Below, in pieces: positions 7,819 through 10,939 of a stretch of DNA of 10,939 nt; within the stretch, counting starts at the first letter, position 1; each line of letters begins with the position of its first letter. Both the position numbers and the translations under genes were made by a program. A model generated the notes under the pieces. It was not told the origin of the DNA, searched no databases, and saw only the letters and a list, made by a program, of their open reading frames with translations. The stretch lies in NCBI GenBank assembly GCA_947085825.1, contig CAMTXX010000064.1, positions 1 through 10,939 of the forward strand. The letters run 5' to 3'. This DNA is from JAOUFP01 sp947085825. GTDB lineage: Bacteria; Nitrospirota; Thermodesulfovibrionia; Thermodesulfovibrionales; UBA6898.

Positions 7819-7963
7819 TGCCATGCCGTTGGGCATAATGGAGAAAACGTTCGACCCAATAAGCGAAAAAAGAAACCTTAGCCTCTGGAACAAGTTTTTT
7901 GTCGAGCAGGTGCTTTTGGAACTCAGGCAGTGTATCCCGCCCCCTTTTTGCAGTATAATCCAT
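7712..7963 (-). pseudogene. Truncated integron-type tyrosine recombinase (IntI-like N-terminus)
   Basis: ATG 7963, with GAGG about 7 bases upstream, opens an 83-codon frame. Residues 12-60 (LPEFQKHLLDKKLVPE, FFAYWVERFLHYAQRHGI, TEYLVKNFE) look like the N-terminal SAM-like core-binding domain of tyrosine recombinases, comparable to the opening of integron integrases (short basic helix, then Y/W-V-x-x-F-x-x-F/Y). After E60 (about 7784) the frame reads antisense through the nucleotidyltransferase fragment and stops, so the whole catalytic domain (R-H-R-Y) is gone. Its position and direction, divergent from the cassettes and next to the first core site, are those of intI. A generic XerC-like phage integrase remains possible from the protein alone; the adjacent cassette array argues for intI. 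Confidence 0.7.
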
Positions 7964-8051
7964 AAAAGACCTCGCATACTTTTTATTGCATACTATCATA
8001 AAACAGGCCGACAAGCAAAAGTTTTGCACTTGTTGTATAAGTAATTTATTG

Positions 8052-8080
8052 TTGATATGTGTTTTGCACTGTGCTATAGT
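8052..8080 (+). promoter_or_regulatory. Putative cassette promoter (Pc-like)
   Basis: TTGATA (8052-8057), a 17-bp spacer and TATAGT (8075-8080) each match the sigma-70 boxes at 5 of 6 positions. The predicted start point near 8087 is just before the attI core, so it would transcribe cassette 1 and onward. It lies between the intI remnant and the first cassette, as Pc does in many integrons. It could equally be considered the resident promoter of the first cassette gene. Confidence 0.55.
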
Positions 8081-8087
8081 TTTATTT

Positions 8088-8130
8088 AAGCACACTTGGA
8101 AAGGGGTGCTTGGTAGATTAATTGTTAGGC
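8088..8130 (+). other. attI-like site with core GTTAGGC
   Basis: The core GTTAGGC (8124-8130) marks the left end of cassette 1: its TTAGGC pairs with GCCTAAC at 9403. Upstream, AAGCAC (8088-8093) and GTGCTT (8106-8111) form a small inverted repeat, and GTTTTGCACT occurs twice (8021 and 8061). attI sites are known to carry integrase-binding direct repeats upstream of the core, but which of these, if any, play that role is not determined. The left limit is arbitrary. Confidence 0.55.
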
Positions 8131-8161
8131 AACAAAATTAATAAATACATATAAGTCGATC

Positions 8162-8956
8162 ATGGACAAGAATAAACCAGATAATATATCCGAATATAAG
8201 AAGTGGTTAAAAGACAAGCATAAAATTGACGTTGACGACCGCACACGAACATATTATGAATCAGTAGCACATAAGATTCGTACAGATTTTAATATTTCTC
8301 TGTTCTGGCAAACACTAACACAGCAATTAGAACGAATAGGACAGGAGTATTATTTAAACACAAAATATTATTTGTTTACAGAAGATCGTGCACCAGAGTT
8401 AATTCTAAAGCCCTTCGATTCTTTTATGCTTAAATCCTTCCGTCATAACATTATTAATAACAAGAATTGGCCTAAAGAACCAGTAGACGGATGGATTCTT
8501 CCGAACAATTGGTTTGTTAAGACTAACGATATCGTAAGAACATGTTTTGTGGTCAAGTACCTTGATGGAATAAGTTTTCTTTTGAGCAAAATTCAAAATA
8601 TATGCAAGGATAATGGATTAACGTGTGACGTAGACTTTGAAGCCAAGGAAGAAGGGTACTACGCGGCTCATGTTAGCATTAGATTTCAGTGTGAAATTCC
8701 AAGGAAAGATTGGGATACAGAAAAAATTAATACAGTAATTGAGTTGCAGGTTACAACTCAACTGCAAGAAGTTATTAGAAAGTTGCTTCACAAGTATTAT
8801 GAACAAAGTAGAAAACGAATCGCTCCAGATGAACTCAAATGGCAATGGGATTATAAGAGTGATGAATTTTCGGCAAACTATCTAGGGCATATACTACATT
8901 ATGTTGAAGGGATGATAATGGATGTTCGAGATAAACAGGAGGGAAAAAAGAAATGA
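8162..8956 (+). CDS. RelA/SpoT-domain nucleotide pyrophosphokinase-like protein (candidate toxSAS)
   Basis: The 264-aa product has no HD hydrolase domain. A helical N-terminus (about 1-75) leads into a RelA/SpoT synthetase-like fold: K83-x3-S87-x3-K91 in the spacing of the family's ATP-binding helix, D123 (NDIVRTCFVVKYLDGI) matching the metal-binding Asp of DLxGxR, GYYAAH at 165-170 matching GYRSLH (Tyr stacks on the acceptor base), and E194-L-Q (VIELQVTT) matching the second catalytic acid of EIQIRT. A helical tail follows. Known relatives make (p)ppGpp or, as toxic small alarmone synthetases, ppApp, or pyrophosphorylate tRNA ends. The overlapping second gene and cassette setting favour a toxin-antitoxin or defence role; a housekeeping alarmone synthetase is less likely. 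No Shine-Dalgarno sequence precedes ATG 8162, and base composition is more AT-rich than dnaE-accA. Confidence 0.8.
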   Translation: MDKNKPDNISEYKKWLKDKHKIDVDDRTRTYYESVAHKIRTDFNISLFWQTLTQQLERIGQEYYLNTKYYLFTEDRAPELILKPFDSFMLKSFRHNIINNKNWPKEPVDGWILPNNWFVKTNDIVRTCFVVKYLDGISFLLSKIQNICKDNGLTCDVDFEAKEEGYYAAHVSIRFQCEIPRKDWDTEKINTVIELQVTTQLQEVIRKLLHKYYEQSRKRIAPDELKWQWDYKSDEFSANYLGHILHYVEGMIMDVRDKQEGKKK

Positions 8957-9390
8957 AGAGTGAATTTGTTGATTACCTAAATGAGATCGGGATAACGGAC
9001 TTATTTCAGGACAAGGCAAAGGGAATATATTCATTTTACGAGAAATTATATCCTGACTCTATTCAAGATATATATGTCTCCGAATATATTGATGAAGAAG
9101 GTAAGCGACAATATGAAAATTTGTGGTTTTTTACTTCAACCACATTTATGGAAGCTAAACAGTTTCTTACCGAAGACAATTTTGATGCGGCTCCCTATGT
9201 CAAGAAATTTAAGCACTGGACAATTGAGAAAAAAAATTATGATTTTGGAGACTCAACCGATATTTCACGCATGAAGTTGCGTGTTGCATTTGCGACTGGT
9301 CTTGGCGCTGAACTGAAAGCATCAGGTAAAAATTGTTATTACCTTAAAGAGATATTTCTCAAATATATTAAACCCAACTTAGATGAGTAA
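8953..9390 (+). CDS. Unknown 145-aa protein, likely partner or antitoxin of the RelA/SpoT protein
   Basis: I do not recognise the family. The start ATG 8953 overlaps the previous stop in an ATGA, and AGGAGGG (8937-8943) lies 9 bases upstream, a far stronger ribosome site than that of the upstream gene. Such coupling with better initiation of the second gene suits an antitoxin that must be in excess. The product is soluble, with no signal or membrane segment. It is acidic near its N-terminus and C-terminus (ends NLDE), rich in aromatics (YENLWFFTSTTFMEAKQF, YYLKEIFLKYIKPN) and looks mixed alpha/beta. It shares cassette 1 with the RelA/SpoT gene and is followed within 13 bp by the attC. The antitoxin role is inferred from arrangement only. 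Confidence 0.8.
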   Translation: MKSEFVDYLNEIGITDLFQDKAKGIYSFYEKLYPDSIQDIYVSEYIDEEGKRQYENLWFFTSTTFMEAKQFLTEDNFDAAPYVKKFKHWTIEKKNYDFGDSTDISRMKLRVAFATGLGAELKASGKNCYYLKEIFLKYIKPNLDE

Positions 9391-9402
9391 TCATTAATAA
9401 AA

Positions 9403-9535
9403 GCCTAACAAATCATTGGAGTGAACAAGTGCCACAGGACACTTTTTTAGGTAGCATTGTTATGAGGAGTGCTAATCGGTTTGGAGGCATGTTGTTATCT
9501 TACAGTGGCACTTGTCACTCAATTCGTCGTTCTCC
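9403..9535 (+). other. attC site 1 (long, two extrahelical bases)
   Basis: R'' is GCCTAAC (9403-9409) and the right core is GTTCTCC (9529-9535), whose last six bases belong to cassette 2. The inner arms pair 9415-9435 with 9505-9523: 19 base pairs with two unpaired bases on the left arm (a G at 9418/9419 and an A at 9424/9425), 6 nt apart. Two such extrahelical bases are the hallmark by which integrases choose the recombining strand. The loop of about 69 nt makes this a long attC with no gene inside. Confidence 0.8.
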
Positions 9536-9653
9536 CTTCGCTTCGCTCAGGGAGAACGCGGCAGTTGAGCGGGAACTCCTGCCCTCCGCTACGTTACGGG
9601 AGAACCAGGAGTTCGAGACAGATGCCCCTTCGGGGCACCGCTCAACTGCCGCG
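9530..9653 (+). mobile_element. Gene-less 124-bp integron cassette (cassette 2)
   Basis: The unit begins with TTCTCC after the G at 9529 and ends at the G of GTTACAC (9653). Its attC R'' is GGAGAAC (9551-9557), exactly complementary to its own start. Only 21 bp precede that R'', so there is no room for a gene and the cassette is essentially a bare attC. Open frames crossing it also run through neighbouring att sites and are not credible genes. Confidence 0.7.
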
Positions 9654-9659
9654 TTACAC
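9551..9659 (+). other. attC site 2 (branched fold)
   Basis: The R'' core GGAGAAC (9551-9557) is followed by GCGGCAGTTGAGCGG (9558-9572), which pairs perfectly with 9638-9652, immediately before the right core GTTACAC (9653-9659). The 15-bp stem shows no extrahelical base, unlike attC 1 and 3. Two hairpins sit inside: GAACTCCTG (9573-9581) with CAGGAGTTC (9606-9614), and TGCCCC (9623-9628) with GGGGCA (9632-9637). The single strand should therefore fold into a three-way branched structure. Confidence 0.65.
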
Positions 9660-9664
9660 AAACA

Positions 9665-10030
9665 ATGAAAACAAAATACGAAAAAGAAGCAGCAAAAATA
9701 GCAAAAGCATTTACTCAAGTTTTAGGGTTTAAACTTGATAAAGCCCTTCTTGAAAAAATGGATGCAACTGCAATGGTTTCATTCAAGCCGTTAGCTAACT
9801 TATTAAAGAATAAGAGAACAGAAATTAACAGAGATTTAAGGGCTTTTTGCAAATCAAATGGTTTTACTCAATATAAGATTAAATATATTGAAGAAAGCAG
9901 TGTCAGAAATCTTGACATGGATATATTGGCAAAATATGTTAGAACAATCAACGCAGAAAAAGAGATGAAAGATTGGATTTCAAAGTATCCAAATGTTGCA
10001 AAGAAATACAAAATAGACACTATTGTGTAA
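9665..10030 (+). CDS. Unknown 121-aa cassette protein
   Basis: I do not recognise the family. ATG 9665 is 11 bp inside cassette 3 (TTACACAAACA then ATG) and has no Shine-Dalgarno sequence, as is common for cassette genes translated from read-through transcripts. The TAA stop (10028-10030) lies inside the R'' core GTGTAAC of the cassette's attC, so gene and recombination site overlap. The product is lysine-rich, without signal peptide or membrane segment, and looks mostly helical: an N-terminal amphipathic part (KEAAKIAKAFTQVLGFKLDK), a central basic helical part (NLLKNKRTEINRDLRAFCKS) that could be helix-turn-helix-like, and a C-terminal WISKYPNVAKKYK. Base use is AT-rich like cassette 1. A nucleic-acid-binding role is only a guess. 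Confidence 0.75.
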   Translation: MKTKYEKEAAKIAKAFTQVLGFKLDKALLEKMDATAMVSFKPLANLLKNKRTEINRDLRAFCKSNGFTQYKIKYIEESSVRNLDMDILAKYVRTINAEKEMKDWISKYPNVAKKYKIDTIV

Positions 10031-10090
10031 CAAATCACTTCACAGGATGCGGCGAAACTACCGCCGCACCTGTGAGTTCAGGCGTTAGAG
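10025..10090 (+). other. attC site 3
   Basis: R'' is GTGTAAC (10025-10031) and the right core is GTTAGAG (10084-10090). Arm 10037-10054 pairs with 10062-10077: 16 base pairs with two extrahelical bases on the left arm, a T at 10039/10040 and an A at 10047, around a loop of 7 nt. At 66 bp this is a compact, fully canonical attC and the clearest in the window. Confidence 0.87.
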
Positions 10091-10103
10091 CCAAAACAAA
10101 ATA

Positions 10104-10132
10104 TTGCATAACTGCATATGCCATTGTAAAAT
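10104..10132 (+). promoter_or_regulatory. Promoter of the toxin-antitoxin cassette
   Basis: TTGCAT (10104-10109), a 17-bp spacer and TAAAAT (10127-10132) form a good sigma-70 promoter inside cassette 4, upstream of the antitoxin. The palindromic octamer TGCATATG occurs in the spacer (10113-10120) and again across the antitoxin start (10157-10164). Toxin-antitoxin operons are usually self-repressed, so these could be operator half-sites, but two copies of a short AT-rich word may be chance. Confidence 0.55.
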
Positions 10133-10161
10133 AAATAAAAGCACTATCGGAGGTGATGCAT

Positions 10162-10392
10162 ATGTTATCAAATGTGCAAGAAATTGAGGAAAAGGCTCTC
10201 AAGCTATCTTCCCATGAACGAGCCCTTCTTGCAGAGCATCTCATCAGCAGCTTAGAAGGCAGAGAAGATGCCGAGGCAGAGCGGTTATGGATTGAGGAGG
10301 CAGAACGTCGGTATAGGGAATACAAAGAAGGCAAGGTAAAGGCAAGACCTGCTGATCAGGTTTTTAAAGAGGCATTTTCAAAATTAGCATGA
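10162..10392 (+). CDS. Addiction-module antitoxin (Unstab_antitox / TIGR02574 type)
   Basis: The 76-aa product starts at ATG 10162, chosen because CGGAGGTG (10148-10155) lies 6 bases upstream; the in-frame ATG at 10156 and GTG at 10153 overlap that ribosome site. The sequence VQEIEEKALKLSSHERALLA, then EHLISSLEG, then AEAERLWIEEAERRYREYKEG matches the small family of putative addiction-module antitoxins that pair with ParE-type toxins: an N-terminal helical segment with the L-S-x-x-E-R-A-x-L-A motif and a flexible acidic C-terminus that wraps the toxin. It binds and neutralises the toxin encoded by the overlapping downstream gene. It is the first gene of cassette 4 and has its own promoter at 10104-10132. 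Confidence 0.88.
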   Translation: MLSNVQEIEEKALKLSSHERALLAEHLISSLEGREDAEAERLWIEEAERRYREYKEGKVKARPADQVFKEAFSKLA

Positions 10393-10691
10393 TGCATGTC
10401 GTATTCCTTCCAGAAGCCGAGCAGGAAATGCTTGAGGCAGCATCATATTATCAATCCCAGGCGACAAGATTAGGAGTTGATTTTCTTTCTGAAATTGAAC
10501 GTGCTGTAAAGTCCATTGAAGAGTCTCCGAATACATGGCCAATTCTTGAAGGTAAATTAAGAAGAAGACTTATAAGGAGGTTCCCCTTTGGTATTCTATA
10601 CAGAGTTGAATCTGAAGAAATAGTTGTAATTGCTGTGGCGCATCTACGAAGAAAACCAGGCTATTGGAAAGAAAGAATTCAAAAAATATAA
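10389..10691 (+). CDS. ParE/RelE-superfamily toxin
   Basis: This 100-aa product is typical of type II toxins of the ParE_toxin fold. Visible motifs are an opening strand VVFLPEAEQEMLEAASYY, the helix FLSEIERAVKSIEESPNTWP, the basic strand RRRLIRRFPFGILYRV (58-72) and the closing IAVAHLRRKPGYW (81-93). ParE members poison DNA gyrase, whereas RelE members cleave mRNA on the ribosome; the pairing with this antitoxin type and the PGYW ending favour ParE-like, but the target is not decided by sequence. ATG 10389 overlaps the antitoxin stop (ATGA), giving coupled translation; ATG 10392 is an alternative. All expected segments are intact. It ends 3 bp before the attC R''. Confidence 0.9.
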   Translation: MMHVVFLPEAEQEMLEAASYYQSQATRLGVDFLSEIERAVKSIEESPNTWPILEGKLRRRLIRRFPFGILYRVESEEIVVIAVAHLRRKPGYWKERIQKI

Positions 10692-10693
10692 GG

Positions 10694-10750
10694 CTCTAAC
10701 AATTCAATCCAGCGGACGGCTTACAGCCGCAGCTGATTTTTGCGTTATCC
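10694..10750 (+). other. attC site 4
   Basis: R'' is CTCTAAC (10694-10700; extended GGCTCTAAC pairs with GTTAGAGCC at the cassette 4 start) and the right core is GTTATCC (10744-10750). Arm 10706-10720 pairs with 10726-10738 with two unpaired bases (an extra C at 10709/10710 and the A at 10716) and one mismatch, around a 5-nt loop. At 57 bp it is close to the minimum size known for attC sites. Confidence 0.78.
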
Positions 10751-10939
10751 TCAAAATAATAAGCAATTCAAACTTGAACTGTACAGACAAATGATGTACT
10801 GCAAAATCCAGCCCGTCTCGAACACCAAATCCTGCGTAAGTCGAACACCTAATCCTGTGGAACCCGAACAGCAAATCCTGGAATGCCCGAACACTTTTCA
10901 AGGCAAATAGGATTCAGTGTTCGAGTAAACCTGGATTCC
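10745..10939 (+). mobile_element. Start of cassette 5 (cut by window edge), no gene visible
   Basis: After the core G at 10744 a new unit begins TTATCC. Its matching R'' (GGATAAC expected) does not occur before the window ends, so the cassette continues to the right. No convincing gene is seen in the 195 visible bases: frames are short and lack starts with ribosome sites. The second half is a tandem repeat (10819-10923). Confidence 0.6.
10819..10923. repeat. 23-bp tandem repeat with an inverted copy
   Basis: Units start at 10819, 10842, 10865 and 10888, exactly 23 bp apart. The first three share CGAACAssWAATCCTG (15 of 16 bases between pairs 1-2 and 1-3), followed by 7 variable bases; the fourth keeps only CGAACAC. 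A degenerate earlier unit may start at 10796. An inverted copy, AGGATTCAGTGTTCG (10909-10923), is 13 of 15 complementary to the unit and can form a hairpin with unit 3 or unit 4. Function unknown. Confidence 0.7.

Larger units (their letters stand above)
7784..10939 (+). mobile_element. Integron cassette array with decayed integrase (continues past window)
   Basis: A truncated intI-like gene, an outward promoter, an attI-like core site and at least five same-strand cassettes follow in canonical order. Boundaries are placed after the G of each G|TTnnnn core: cassette 1 is 8125-9529, cassette 2 is 9530-9653, cassette 3 is 9654-10084, cassette 4 is 10085-10744, and cassette 5 starts at 10745. 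For each complete cassette the left core of its attC is the exact complement of its own first bases: GCCTAAC with TTAGGC, GGAGAAC with TTCTCC, GTGTAAC with TTACAC, CTCTAAC with TTAGAG. That is expected only if each unit was a closed circle. With no intact integrase visible, the array resembles a CALIN or an inactivated chromosomal integron; an intact integrase elsewhere in the genome cannot be excluded. Confidence 0.85.

Noticed and set aside
9599..9605. Second GGAGAAC as the R'' core of cassette 2
   Set aside because: The sequence after it does not pair with the bases before GTTACAC, whereas the copy at 9551 is followed by a perfect 15-bp arm.
9623..9637. TGCCCC-TTC-GGGGCA hairpin as an intrinsic terminator
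   Set aside because: No T-run follows, and it lies inside the attC 2 stem, which explains it better.
9429..9732. Overlapping frames of 79 and 87 codons across 9429-9732
   Set aside because: They span attC 1, the gene-less cassette and attC 2, and end in or past the start of the 121-aa gene; their codons simply follow the palindromic sites.
10704..10901. 65-codon minus-strand frame at the right edge
   Set aside because: It reads antisense through attC 4 and the tandem repeat, with no ribosome site or family resemblance.
10819..10910. CRISPR array
   Set aside because: The 23-bp period contains both the conserved head and only 7 variable bases, so there are no spacers of CRISPR length and no cas genes.

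Overview
The window looks like chromosome from a Gram-negative, mid-GC environmental bacterium. A Nitrospirota or deltaproteobacterial-type (Desulfobacterota) lineage would fit, but this is inferred only from gene style and order (dnaE-accA adjacent, a lipobox lipoprotein, an integron) and is not secure.

Left part (1-7393): a housekeeping block on the minus strand. Transcription order is dnaE (replicative DNA polymerase III alpha), accA (acetyl-CoA carboxylase carboxyltransferase alpha, overlapping dnaE by 4 bp), a small TPR lipoprotein, then uvrC (excision nuclease). A 218-bp element with terminal inverted repeats separates the lipoprotein gene from uvrC. The tail of an IS3/IS481-type transposase enters at the left edge. 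dnaE has a near-consensus promoter placed so close to its ATG that the mRNA may be leaderless.

Middle (7394-8130): a scarred region. It holds a repeat with long imperfect inverted arms, the first ~37 codons of a minimal nucleotidyltransferase gene (plus strand), and, abutting it, the first ~60 codons of a tyrosine recombinase (minus strand). The recombinase is read away from an attI-like core site and a well-formed outward promoter. This is integron geometry with a truncated integrase.

Right part (8125-10939): an array of gene cassettes, all on the plus strand. Four complete attC-like sites can be delimited. For each cassette the left core of its attC (R'') is the exact reverse complement of the first bases of that same cassette, as expected if each was once a closed circle. 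Cassette 1 (8125-9529) carries a RelA/SpoT-type nucleotide pyrophosphokinase-like protein overlapping a small unknown protein, a candidate alarmone-synthetase toxin-antitoxin or defence pair. Cassette 2 (9530-9653) is 124 bp, has no gene and is almost only an attC. Cassette 3 (9654-10084) encodes an unknown 121-aa protein. Cassette 4 (10085-10744) is an addiction-module antitoxin plus ParE/RelE-type toxin with its own promoter. Cassette 5 (10745 onward) is cut by the window edge; its visible part has no gene and holds a 23-bp tandem repeat with an inverted copy.

The most interesting content is this integrase-decayed cassette array and its RelA/SpoT two-gene cassette.
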